A stretch of 64,000 nt of DNA from positions 1,240,001 through 1,304,000 of the forward strand of contig NC_026744.1 of NCBI RefSeq assembly GCF_000210295.1, in the 5' to 3' direction. Positions within the stretch are counted from its first letter, which is position 1. Every line of letters starts with the position of its first letter. The notes below the pieces were generated by a model. The model saw nothing but the letters and a program-made list of their open reading frames with translations, made no database searches and had not been told where the DNA came from. Below are positions 19,518 through 29,340 of this stretch, piece by piece. Both the position numbers and the translations under genes were made by a program. The DNA is from Trypanosoma brucei gambiense DAL972 (taxonomy: Eukaryota > Euglenozoa > Kinetoplastea > Trypanosomatida > Trypanosomatidae).

Positions 19518-20801
19518 CTAGGTGTATTGTAACACGGTAGCAGACTGCAAATGACTGAACGAGCCAACAGCACCTATATCCCACTCTTGGTTACGGTCTA
19601 CCGGGGGAGCCTGTTCATCCTCCTTCACTTCTTTAGTGCCAATAGTGGCCCCTTCGCCGCGGTAAAAATCATTAGAACGAGATATGTAGCTGATGCTACA
19701 GCATGGTACAGAGAACTTCCGGTCAGCGGCATAGCTCTTGGGACAACATTGCTTCAACAGCGCCGATACAACGTCAGCGTGTGTTACAATCATCGTCCGA
19801 GTAGGTGGGAGTAACGCGATGCTGTTGAACGGCTGCGAGCCGAAGTCACTCATTGAGAGAGTGAGCAGTGAGGACCTCTCTCTAAAGGTACGCGGTAGCC
19901 CCTTAGCCTCTCCTTGAGCCGCCTCCCAAACGCAACGAGGGACAGAGGAAGGAGTATCGGTATCGTTGCTGAAGTGCGTCCGTACCACCTCGGCAGCCCG
20001 TAGAAGTAAACAACCTGGACCCTCTGGGTATTTGACAGCAATCCCGTTGTTGGTAATGCTGCGACAAGGAGCATAACCCCCTCTCCGGTCTGATGGATAA
20101 GAAATAGAGGCATCCCCACAAGAGACCCCCTGGTGTAAGGACCTGCGCACAGAAGGTGAAGTCCACAGAAGGAACGAGGCATTTCCGTTGTAAAGCCCAT
20201 CAAGAGTTTCCACCCACCCCGCAATGGTCGTTTCATCGACAAGGTTCCTCATCCCGTCCAACTTACGCTTACAAGCAGCGGTGCGGAAAAAAGAACTTAA
20301 CGAGGCATGCAGTGATTCCCAGTGAGGACAAAACAGAATGCTGTCCCCACAAAGATCGTAGCTACCACCCAAACCAGGTGCATGGGAATACAACCTCGAT
20401 GACTGCCAATCACCAAGCAAAGGGTCTACAAACACCACAAGTTTCCCATCAAAGCCTGTAATGTTGACGATTATCGCTGTTTCGAGACACCGATGAAACG
20501 GCGAAGTGAGAAGCATGGACAGCATCCCTAGTTCCCGCTGCCGAATTTTCGCATGACGCCTTTGCTGTCGAAAAAAGAGCCCCGTTTCCAGTGCCTGCCA
20601 TCGACCATCAGTGGAAAGTGGAGGATCAGTATTAGGAAGGTGCGATAGTGGAACCCCAACGTTAGACTTCCAATTACGATTAACGTGATCAAGTCTCTCA
20701 CCGTGACGAAGTAGTAGAACCTCATCGCGAAACATACTCGCAGTCTGATGCCACTGAAGCGAGCGCCGCTTTGCTCTCAGAGCATACTGCACGGACGTCA
20801 T
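19518..20801 (-). CDS. Histidine phosphatase (phosphoglycerate mutase-like) family protein
   Basis: The product is 427 residues from the first in-frame ATG (20801). The catalytic core of the branch is visible: LLLRHGER at residues 29-36 (nucleophile His33), SPFHRCLETA further on (the phosphate-pocket Arg), and IVTHADVVSALL near the C-terminus (second His). The branch includes the PGM, SixA and Sts/UBASH3 enzymes; the long spacing between motifs and extra insertions argue against a glycolytic mutase. The substrate cannot be told from sequence. The ORF extends upstream to a TTG at 20999 with an apparent transmembrane helix (IGFLYLVHSLLG). That helix is encoded by a TTTTCTTTATTTAGTTCACT-type pyrimidine tract, so I read it as the splice signal and not as protein. 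Confidence 0.75.
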   Translation of the reverse strand: MTSVQYALRAKRRSLQWHQTASMFRDEVLLLRHGERLDHVNRNWKSNVGVPLSHLPNTDPPLSTDGRWQALETGLFFRQQRRHAKIRQRELGMLSMLLTSPFHRCLETAIIVNITGFDGKLVVFVDPLLGDWQSSRLYSHAPGLGGSYDLCGDSILFCPHWESLHASLSSFFRTAACKRKLDGMRNLVDETTIAGWVETLDGLYNGNASFLLWTSPSVRRSLHQGVSCGDASISYPSDRRGGYAPCRSITNNGIAVKYPEGPGCLLLRAAEVVRTHFSNDTDTPSSVPRCVWEAAQGEAKGLPRTFRERSSLLTLSMSDFGSQPFNSIALLPPTRTMIVTHADVVSALLKQCCPKSYAADRKFSVPCCSISYISRSNDFYRGEGATIGTKEVKEDEQAPPVDRNQEWDIGAVGSFSHLQSATVLQYT

Positions 20802-21360
20802 GAAACGAACGGAACCGAGTTCTACACGCACTGTACACTTAACCTGTGAACTTGTGCTCTGTAGCGTGGTTACACTCGTGCATCCTGGTCGCAAACCGAG
20901 AAGAGAGTGAACTAAATAAAGAAAACCAATCCCCAGTGCGATGGCGACGCACAAGCGGGGCAGAAGCTCGTCACCAGGTTCCACGGTCACGCGTTTCAAT
21001 CTACACTACAAACGTATTTTAAAAAAACGAAGAAAAATAATATCGAGACGCAAATGAGGGGCGGAGAACCAGAAAAGGCGTCTAGGATACACGTTAAAAG
21101 CACCTCTGTATGCGTAAGTGAGGGAGTGTGGGATAGCACAGAAAGGAGACATAACTCTTGCTGTATACGGCAGAGCAGTGCAAATGTCTTGCACTACACA
21201 TGCCGACCAACCGAGTGAGCAAGCAATTGGAAGTGAGACTGTGACCCGCACCGACCGTCAGTGAAACCGGAGAAAAATGCTTCGCATCAACCCTAAAGAT
21301 AGGCTACAGCGCAGGAGGAAAGTAACCCTCCATCAGCCCCCGCGAACGTCTTAGAAATAA
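20802..21360. other. Intergenic region
   Basis: This holds the 3' UTR of the TMF-like gene and the 5' UTR of the phosphatase gene, including pyrimidine tracts on the minus strand near 20894-20930 and 21009-21045. No gene is supported. Confidence 0.5.
20885..20886 (-). promoter_or_regulatory. Predicted spliced-leader acceptor (AG)
   Basis: The minus-strand tract GGTTTTCTTTATTTAGTTCA, then CTCTCTTCTCGG..., runs into CGACCAG with AG at 20886-20885, 84 nt before the ATG at 20801. A second candidate tract ends near 21009. If the downstream site is used, the TTG-started extension cannot be translated. Confidence 0.4.
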
Positions 21361-23298
21361 TCAACTCTGGGATTTCGTCTGTTGCTGAGTCTCCTCTTGC
21401 AACTGCCCGTACATCTGCATGAGCAAGTCATGCTGGGCAGCGAGAGCTGCTAGCTTTTTTCGCAGTTCCTCAGCTTCATCTTTGTAACGGCGAAGACTCT
21501 CAATCTCCACCGCTTGGCGCACCAGCTCCTTTTCCATCCGCTCTCGGCCACCACGAGAAACGTCGCTAGTGGGCCCGTCGGTATGAAAATGAAGCAACGC
21601 TAAACACGTGTTATTCGCGCAAACGTCAACGGGGGTTAGTGGTTGGGATGGAACAAAGGAAGGCTCGGCAGCGGCAATTGAAGACGAGCACCTCGATCCA
21701 CTTCGGGGCTGAATGCCGGTGCACACAGCGTCAGCTGGTTGCTTAATCTGTTTATTGAGTGCCTCGGCTTGCGCAGCCCGTATGAGCGCATCCCCCAATT
21801 CCTTTTGTACTTGGGTATGCCTTCCCTTCCACTGTAATAACTCCTGAATGGAGGCAGTTCTCTCATCCACTGCGGCACGTAATTCGTTTTGAACACCTGC
21901 AAGTTGTTGCTTATAGCTCTCCACGACCACAACATGATCACGCTTCAAAGCAGCGCACTCCTCAGCTGCCAGCGCTGCTTCCTCCAGCAGCTGTTTCTTC
22001 TGTCGCTCCGTGTCATCGAGCGCCGCGCGCAACTCACGCAACGGATTTAGGGAGCCCCGCTCATGCTCCACGAGCCTAGTTTCCGCTCGATCCGCACGAT
22101 GTTCTGCTTGAAGGAGTTTCTTCTCCAACTGCTGAATGTGGAGCTCGTACTCCATTTGGTTTCGATGTAAGGAGGAAACAAACACCTCCTTCTCCCGCTT
22201 GAGTGACTCCACCACATCATTTGCGGTGTCACAACGATGATTAAGCTCTGACACGTAACGGGACACCTCACCTTGTAACTCCTGCACACGTCTATTCTTC
22301 TCTTCTAGCTGAATAGTGAGCTCGTTCACCTGCCTCCGCGTAGCCTCACACTGTGTCTGCCTCGCAGCTGCGATGTTCTGAAGCTCATTGTAATCCGCTG
22401 CGCCTTGTCGGAGCTGTCGTTCCAGCGACACAACACGATCCTCAGCCTCTGCCTTTCTTTCTAAAAGTTGTTTACTTCGCTCCCGCTCCCTTCCAAGCTG
22501 TTCCGATAGCTCCACTCCCTCCTTCTCGAGGGAGGCCATTTTCTCCTTGTCTACAGTGCTCCGCTTTAGATTACGAAGGCTATTAACCTCCTTTTGAAGC
22601 GACAAAATGCTTTGAGTGAGACGCTTGTTCTCATCGTTCAGACGCTGCGATGTTTCCATTTCCTCAGCCAACAATGCTTGGAATCGGAGCAGCTGCCCGT
22701 CAGTAGCATTCGGATCACTACTGGAAACAGTGCCCCCTCCTTGTCCTTGCAGATTTCTACTATCGTGGGTGTGATCTTCCGAAGTGACTAATGATCGATT
22801 ATCACCTTCCTCAGACACGACCCCACTGTTCGCTCCCTTGGAAATGCCCTCGCCTCCGCCGCGCTCCCCGGGCTTGGACAGAAACGTAACTGGAGTCTGC
22901 TTCGTTCCCGTGACTGCAGTCTTGCCTTGCTCTCTTTCTGTCGTGTCAAACTTTTGTCCGAGCTCGCAGCTCACGTCACTCGACCGCGTTTGCAACACAG
23001 CGGGAGGTAACAGCCTGTCACTAGCTTCAACTTCGCAACAATCCCCCATGCCGATAGCCGATGGAGCAACACCATGTGTACTACTATCCTCCTGATGTGT
23101 TTCTTTCTGTTTGGTCGCTAGCTGCATAGAAATGACCCCTCCTTCCACTTCATTAAGTTCACTACCCGATAAATGCACCACGTCATCGCTTCCATGTCCC
23201 TCTTTTTCTTCAATGCCTTCGAATTCCTCCAACTTCTCAGCTAATCCCGAGACGTTGTCAAGTGTTTTTTGGATCTCGTTCAGCCATGAACCAAGCAT
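21361..23298 (-). CDS. TMF-family golgin (coiled-coil Golgi protein)
   Basis: The product is 645 residues and starts at ATG. The N-terminus MLGSWLNEIQKTLDNVSGLA is an amphipathic helix of the kind found at the start of TMF-type golgins. Residues about 45-200 are low-complexity, and residues about 205-520 are coiled coil. After a short Ser/Pro-rich spacer, the C-terminal 60 residues (ESLRRYKDEAEELRKKL, then HDLLMQMYGQLQEE) match the conserved TATA-element-modulatory-factor C-terminal coiled coil (human TMF1 has LRTQL...LQMYGEKAEE), which binds Rab6 in other eukaryotes. A Golgi-tethering role is inferred. A predicted acceptor AG lies at 23314-23313, giving a 15-nt 5' leader. Confidence 0.75.
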   Translation of the reverse strand: MLGSWLNEIQKTLDNVSGLAEKLEEFEGIEEKEGHGSDDVVHLSGSELNEVEGGVISMQLATKQKETHQEDSSTHGVAPSAIGMGDCCEVEASDRLLPPAVLQTRSSDVSCELGQKFDTTEREQGKTAVTGTKQTPVTFLSKPGERGGGEGISKGANSGVVSEEGDNRSLVTSEDHTHDSRNLQGQGGGTVSSSDPNATDGQLLRFQALLAEEMETSQRLNDENKRLTQSILSLQKEVNSLRNLKRSTVDKEKMASLEKEGVELSEQLGRERERSKQLLERKAEAEDRVVSLERQLRQGAADYNELQNIAAARQTQCEATRRQVNELTIQLEEKNRRVQELQGEVSRYVSELNHRCDTANDVVESLKREKEVFVSSLHRNQMEYELHIQQLEKKLLQAEHRADRAETRLVEHERGSLNPLRELRAALDDTERQKKQLLEEAALAAEECAALKRDHVVVVESYKQQLAGVQNELRAAVDERTASIQELLQWKGRHTQVQKELGDALIRAAQAEALNKQIKQPADAVCTGIQPRSGSRCSSSIAAAEPSFVPSQPLTPVDVCANNTCLALLHFHTDGPTSDVSRGGRERMEKELVRQAVEIESLRRYKDEAEELRKKLAALAAQHDLLMQMYGQLQEETQQQTKSQS

Positions 23299-26036
23299 GG
23301 TAACGGAGGAACCTAGGTTTTAAATAGAAGTAGAAGGAAGAAAGAGAATATTAGTGATGAAGAAAACATTAACCTCCGCAACTGCACCTCTACAACACCA
23401 TATCCTTGAGGGAAAGGAAGGAAACAAATGTGACGAAAACCTGCACACGACAGATATCAACCCAACGTTCACACGACAAAGACGGTCCACGACCAGGGAC
23501 TCATGGTCACACCCGTGATAAGCAACAGCACGACATATGTCAAGCGACTCAATTCGACAACACGATCGAACTGGGGAGAGGGGGCAACGTAAACTTAGCC
23601 CTGGAGGGGATAACAGTCAACGCAAGTTGCGAAAAGGTGGTAGGGATTCCGCTGATATGACGAAAAATAAAACATCCTGAGAGTCGTATGCCAGCTGGAT
23701 CATGCGGTCCTCACTAAACATTAAGCCATCAGTTGATGCCCCCTCACCACGAAGGCCGCCAATAGCCACAACACGTCCAAAGCCAAGCAAATGAAAATGG
23801 ATGAGAGCCGCCGTGTCACCCACCCACTAGCTTCTGACTCGTAGCCCTTCATACAATTAGATTATCTAATTTCCCTTCGCTACACCTTTTCTATCGAGAG
23901 GCCCTGCGCGAGGAACAAAGGTTTTTACACCTTTCAGCGCAACCCGCAGCAGTGGCCCCTGGGAAACGCCACCGGCATAACAAACGTTAACCAGCTGCCG
24001 CGAAAAATGCGTCCCCACATAAACAAAAACCCACTGAAGCGGGAGGCACAACACAGCACCAACAAGAGAAGGGAAAAGGAAAGCAACGACTGGTAAGAAT
24101 GTACAGAAGATGTCCCAAGGACAAAGGCAAAAACCTCATGGCGGAGCGTTTGTTCCCACAAAGACGAGAGATTAACAGCGAAAGCAAAAAGAAGCCTTGT
24201 TAACTTTATGTCCGCATTCCCATTTCTTATCTCTCTCAACGACGAAGCCAAATGAAGTTAGACGGCGCTTAGGGCACAACGGTTGCTAACAAGCGAACAT
24301 GGGAGGACAGTCACCTTCCTTTCCTTGCAGCAGCAACACCACCACGTTTGCATAACGTGTTAATTGCGCATTCCCTCCTTCACTCCATCGATTTTATCAC
24401 ACTTTATTTCCTTGCTCCTCCCCTCTGGCACTGCTTAACTCAGGAACTGGGCGGTACTTTGACCTGGAACTCATATACAGCATGTAAAAATAGGTGCGCA
24501 GTGGAAAATTCGAAAGGCGCAGAGGAATCCACACAGGCGTTAAACGGCTCGGGAGCAAAAGACAGAAAAAGAACAAGCGAAAATAACAGGAACACACACA
24601 ATTAAAAAAGAAAAAACGAAAAAAAAAAGATATTTACTTCATTTCTACCTAATTCATGAGGTGAAGCAAGGAAGGATGTAAAATAAGAAAGGAAGTACCC
24701 CCCCCCCTCATATGCAGGAACACCTCCCGATTTTGTCGCAGCCACTCCGTAACTTGTGTTCCGTTGACCATCCTTTTCTTAATATCTCCCTTTGAATTGG
24801 GATGTTTCTCTTCCTTTCTTTTAATTCATACTACTTCCTCCTTTGCTCTAAGTCCTGCCGCTCCTCCCGTTCTCGCTAATTCCCCGCTCCATCATGAAAA
24901 CAATACGTATGCTCACCTGGAGAAAAGAGAAAGAAACTGGTGGTGCACTTATACACAAACACATGTTATCCCCTTTACATCTCATATATACGCACAGAGC
25001 CCTCTTCACAGAAGCATAAAAACGTGCCCACCCATGCGCACACATTCGCGGTTTACTACACTATTCTCACTGGTATCATTTCTTCCTTTGATCAAAAATA
25101 CCTACAAATAAAGCCAATAACATACAACAACATCTGCGCGGAAGCTTGTTCACATTTATATATTATTAGATGTAGTAACCCTTCTCACAGTGTCTTATTC
25201 GTCACCGTTGACTCATTCCCCTTTCACACAAATGAACAAAAAAAACATAGTTACATTCTATAATGATAATTTGACCTCGAGACCGAGAATAAGTAGTGTA
25301 GACCTCCTCACGTTACCTCGAGCACGGTCGGCAGCCATTCCTAAACCACTTCATCCCCATGCATACTCTTCTCCCAGTGGAATGTTCACCCTTACATATT
25401 CTCTCTCCCTCCTCCTTTAATTCTTTAGGTACGGACCTCTCTCCTTTGCCCTTGTTTGCACCCTTCCCCCGCTTTTTATTGACTACCATGGCATTTTTTT
25501 TTTTTCGCAAATCGGATTGTTCTTTCATTCTTACATGGCCTTCGTGGGGGCGAAACCGCATTCACATTTTTCCAAATGGGGAAAAGTAACACGAGAGCAA
25601 AAAGCAAACCCCCACAAAGTAAGGGTGCATCATGCAAAGTGAGCGGACAGACTAATGAACAATGAAAAGTACATCAAGTAGTTTGTTTGTTTTTTTTTTT
25701 TAGGTGCGAAAGGAAAAGAAGACAAGCATCCCCGTGGTGTATAAGTTACTCAAGGGGAAAGTAGCTTTTGGTGTGGCTGTTATGTGAGCCCCTATTCGCA
25801 CCACCTCCACTGAGACAGACAATGAGTGTTAACCTGGTAATTTATCTTGAAGCACGACAGAGCAACCTGCGCGGTGCTCCTTAACAAAAGAAGTACGGTT
25901 AGGGTTACGCAGATATGAGTGCACAACTCCTTCTCCATATACATATATATATATATATATTTGCCTACATTGAAACACTTGTCTTCGTTTCTACACCTAA
26001 GTGCTAGAGGACAAGCACAGAGGTGGTTGTACTACC
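23299..26036. other. Long intergenic stretch, 2.7 kb, no supported gene
   Basis: This is the longest gene-free gap inside the minus-strand block. It should contain the 3' UTR of the C2-like protein gene and the 5' leader of the TMF-like gene, but is unusually long. It is A/T-rich with many homopolymer runs, a C-run near 24698-24706 and an AT repeat at 25943-25961. Overlapping short minus-strand frames at 23617-23870 look slightly protein-like (see findings). I found no tRNA by eye (no B-box-like GGTTCGANTCC). Confidence 0.5.
25943..25961 (+). repeat. (AT)n microsatellite
   Basis: About nine to ten AT units lie close to the 3' end of the C2-like protein gene, in its 3' UTR. Confidence 0.75.
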
Positions 26037-27626
26037 TCACCGAAAGTGGATCTCCTTTTTCCTACGACCCAACCTGTCAAGGTGGTCGATCTTAATCCCA
26101 CCACCAGGTCTATAGGTGAATTTATCCCGTTGGCCACCGTACGAAGCTATTGCATTTCTTAGTTTCTCCTTGGCACCGCTCTTCAAGCGCTGATGCGCAC
26201 TAATGACGCAGGGTTTGAACATCTTAAGAGCACGCGACACCTCCACCTCCGTGAGGGTATCAAGCATCGCACCAACACATTCCAGCAGAGCCGCAGTAAA
26301 CTTCATCTCGCTAACGGACGTTTGAAGGGTGCCAGCATGTGAGGAAGCAAACTTATTCACGATATTAGCTAAGTCCGGCTCCCTAGCAGCTGCATTCAGG
26401 TCGGCTGTCACCATCTCATCACACTGATCCTGGGCGAGGGAAGGAACGAGGAAGTTCAAAAAAGACGAATGCAAAGCGACTTTGTCCGCATCTTCAAAAC
26501 CAGCCTCCTTCATTCGCTTGCGAGCTTCATAAGGCAGAGCGGTGCCGCGCGATGGGTCATGGTCAACACCGATGGCAAAGTGAATCCACAAATGATCAAT
26601 CGTGTCACGAAGTTCAGACTCACCCACAAGTAACAGCGAAGAAATCGCCAAATCCTGCAGCAAATATATTTGTTCTTTGCGTTTACGGCGGAAGTTCATC
26701 ACATCCTCTCGACTAAAGCTGCACAGCCTCTCACCGCGCGAGAAAGCTTCGCCAGAGAGTCTTAACCACGAGAGAACTTCATGTGATCTGCAGCAGTTCC
26801 ATTGGGTTACAATGATGTCTGCAACGGTGTTTATACTCGTTGGCACGTAAATTTCCCTTTTCGAGGGCTCCTTCTTCCTGGAGGCACCTTGGACTTTCGC
26901 GTACGACTCACCTATATCAGGCAGCGCTCCCTCAGCCGAACTTACCATCGCTTGCTTCCGCCACTCACTCACGAGCGCATTGGTAAATGCTTCGCTCCAC
27001 TTACGATCCGAGGCTAAATTGAACCACACATACTGTGAGTTCTTGGGGATAATCGGGTACGATCCATCCAAAACAGGTGCACTGCTAAGAACAGCGTCCG
27101 AGTGATCTTCGGCATTAACCTCGCCGGGCCTCCGGCGCTTAACGTGCAGACGAAAAGAAAGGTTGGGACAAGGAAGCCCATCACCGACAACCTGTTTGAC
27201 CTCCGCTTCTGCCTCTTCGGGCTGTGTCACCGGATCTGTGTGGATAAGTACGACCGTTTCCTCGTTTTTTCCGGACTTTACTGTCGAAATGCGACAGCTA
27301 CCGTAGAACATTATGTAAGGCTCCGGACGTCGAGTCGTCTCCACCACCTGCACAACCAAGACGACCATTTCCGTGCTCGGTGGAAGGTCATACTCCGTAC
27401 TTGTATTGTAGAATGGAGTATTGGACCCCTCTTGTAGTGGTGACTCGAAGGCACTGCCAATTGTTTCCTTCAGAAGGCTGTCGTACAAGATGAGACGCGC
27501 ATACGTCGAGCACGCGCATGGATCATCCTCGGTTTGCGGGTAGTTGCGGCCACGGAGAATGTCCACATGAAGACGCACCTCCTGTGCAGAGGGGACGCTG
27601 GTTGCTTCCTTAGTTGGACGATCCAT
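26037..27626 (-). CDS. Hypothetical protein with C2-like N-terminus
   Basis: The product is 529 residues and starts at ATG (27626). Residues about 17-130 resemble a C2 beta-sandwich: VRLHVDILRGRNYP, then YARLILYDS, a middle with TPFYNTSTEYDLP, and VVLVVQVVE. The calcium-binding aspartates are not clearly conserved. Residues about 130-165 are acidic. The C-terminal two thirds are mostly helical, with a basic end (LGRRKKEIHFR). I do not recognise the helical part. A membrane- or axoneme-associated protein is possible, but nothing in the sequence decides this. The likely splice acceptor is the AG at 27696-27695, after a GGTTTCTTACAG-type sequence. Confidence 0.7.
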   Translation of the reverse strand: MDRPTKEATSVPSAQEVRLHVDILRGRNYPQTEDDPCACSTYARLILYDSLLKETIGSAFESPLQEGSNTPFYNTSTEYDLPPSTEMVVLVVQVVETTRRPEPYIMFYGSCRISTVKSGKNEETVVLIHTDPVTQPEEAEAEVKQVVGDGLPCPNLSFRLHVKRRRPGEVNAEDHSDAVLSSAPVLDGSYPIIPKNSQYVWFNLASDRKWSEAFTNALVSEWRKQAMVSSAEGALPDIGESYAKVQGASRKKEPSKREIYVPTSINTVADIIVTQWNCCRSHEVLSWLRLSGEAFSRGERLCSFSREDVMNFRRKRKEQIYLLQDLAISSLLLVGESELRDTIDHLWIHFAIGVDHDPSRGTALPYEARKRMKEAGFEDADKVALHSSFLNFLVPSLAQDQCDEMVTADLNAAAREPDLANIVNKFASSHAGTLQTSVSEMKFTAALLECVGAMLDTLTEVEVSRALKMFKPCVISAHQRLKSGAKEKLRNAIASYGGQRDKFTYRPGGGIKIDHLDRLGRRKKEIHFR

Positions 27627-29340
27627 ATCCTGATACCTTCTCGTCCTCAGTTTAAGCCTAGCTTCTTTCTCTCACACCTACACCGTTTTCTTTACTGTAA
27701 GAAACCCCCCAGAGTTACAGTTGTGTGACGGGCCGGGTGTTTCGTTCACGGCAAAGGAAGTGATAAATGAATAGTGGTATGAAGAGGGGGAAAGGTCACA
27801 AAACGAAGCAGGGCACCCCAATCACCATCAAAAGATAAATATTCGATATATTGACGAGCATACGCGCAGAGACACTTTAATTTCAATTTACTGATGTGGG
27901 TAGAAAAGCGTCAACCATGTTTTTCCTTATGAACAACTGATTCCGCTCAACTGCGCCGTCATCCGCTATCCTTCGATACACGCTATACCTTTCCAACTTC
28001 CATCAACACCTTTTAGGCTAGTCCCTTCTCATTTACACCCAATAACCTTTTAAAGCAAAACGTACAAGGGACACATCTCTTAAAACACTCAATCTATCAG
28101 CGTCGTTGTCATTTAGTTAAAGAACAGAGGTCACAAACATCTTGACGGGAAGATACCAAGCCACGTAAGGCAGGGAACGACTTCGCTTAGAAGTCGACGA
28201 TAGTCTGTTCCCTTGAGCACGCACATAGATTTTTTCCTTTGCGTGCTCTTATTTACTGGACCCTTCTTTTCTTCAATAACTCACAACCCACTGTTGGACG
28301 GCACGTACCTGCGCATCTGTGTACATGTGGGAACTACAAACGCTTTCGTGTATACCCCTGCTTCGAGAAAAGAAGTTAAGGTTACACATAGGCGCAGTTT
28401 AATCATTTACATTGCGAAAATAATCTCATTACCTACCCCACCAACACACAGAGTGTCAAAAAAAAATCGAAAGAAAATATAATTCCCCGGATAGAATTGG
28501 TTCCCTCCCTTCAACTCACCAGTCTCAAAATAGATTCACGCGGGAAACTGTAGTAAACAGCAAGGGAAAAGGGAAGTAACTACGTTGTATTGGAGCGAGC
28601 TTACGAAAAACACAAAAAAAAAAAAGCAACACCGCAGATATATACATAGAGAAGAACGATGAGAGGACATAGTGATCACAGGCAAGTGGAGACCCGGCAG
28701 TATGCTCCCGCCCAATGTCACAGCACCCTCAACCTTTCCTGCCGTTACTTGAGGTCAAAAACTCAAATACCGTAGAAAACCGTGAAAGCATGAAAAACTA
28801 ACGGTAAAAGACGACCACAGTGAACAAAAAAAAGATCAAAGAGAATCGTGCAGCATTGCGAGAGGGAAAAACAAAGCAATCCTTAGGAGAAACCAACATA
28901 TATATGACCTAAAAGCGAGGGTAGAAACACCTTGAAGAAAAACTAACACGAAACAACTGAGAAAAAAATCAGCAAAAACATGCTCGACAAACGTAGAGCG
29001 ACGGTGATACAGGAAGTGTTCCCACTCGCATCGCGCTGAACACTCCACCACCGACACAACCCTGCGTTAGCATTTGTATTAAGAAAATAGTCGAAAAGTA
29101 AAGGGCATACTGACACTTGGTAACAAAAACACAGGGATAAGAAAACAGCCCCCAGCAATAAAGAGTTGGAGGAGCAACAGTTGAAATCGAATCACAGACG
29201 CCACCAGAGATTATGTGTCACTGTTGTCGATCAGTTGTATTTACTCCCACTTACTTGCAATCACCCCGACGTCTCTGCCAAGATTACATATGTTTTTCAA
29301 GTGATTGGCTTGTTACCTCCCACACACACTAGATTTGGTT
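27627..29340. other. Intergenic region, 1.7 kb
   Basis: This holds the long 3' UTR of the ferric reductase-like gene and the 5' leader of the C2-like gene. It is A/T-rich. Plus-strand ORFs here (for example 28213-28482) run against the direction of transcription and are composed of pyrimidine-tract codons. No RNA gene or repeat is evident apart from an A-run at 28612-28624. Confidence 0.5.

Noticed and set aside
20802..20999. Transmembrane N-terminus for the histidine phosphatase
   Set aside because: It starts at TTG, has no ATG, and is coded by a pyrimidine tract ending in AG, so it is most likely upstream of the mRNA 5' end.
28213..28482. 89-codon plus-strand ORF in the 27.6-29.3 kb gap
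   Set aside because: It runs against the local direction of transcription, begins at a pyrimidine-rich tract and has no recognisable pattern.
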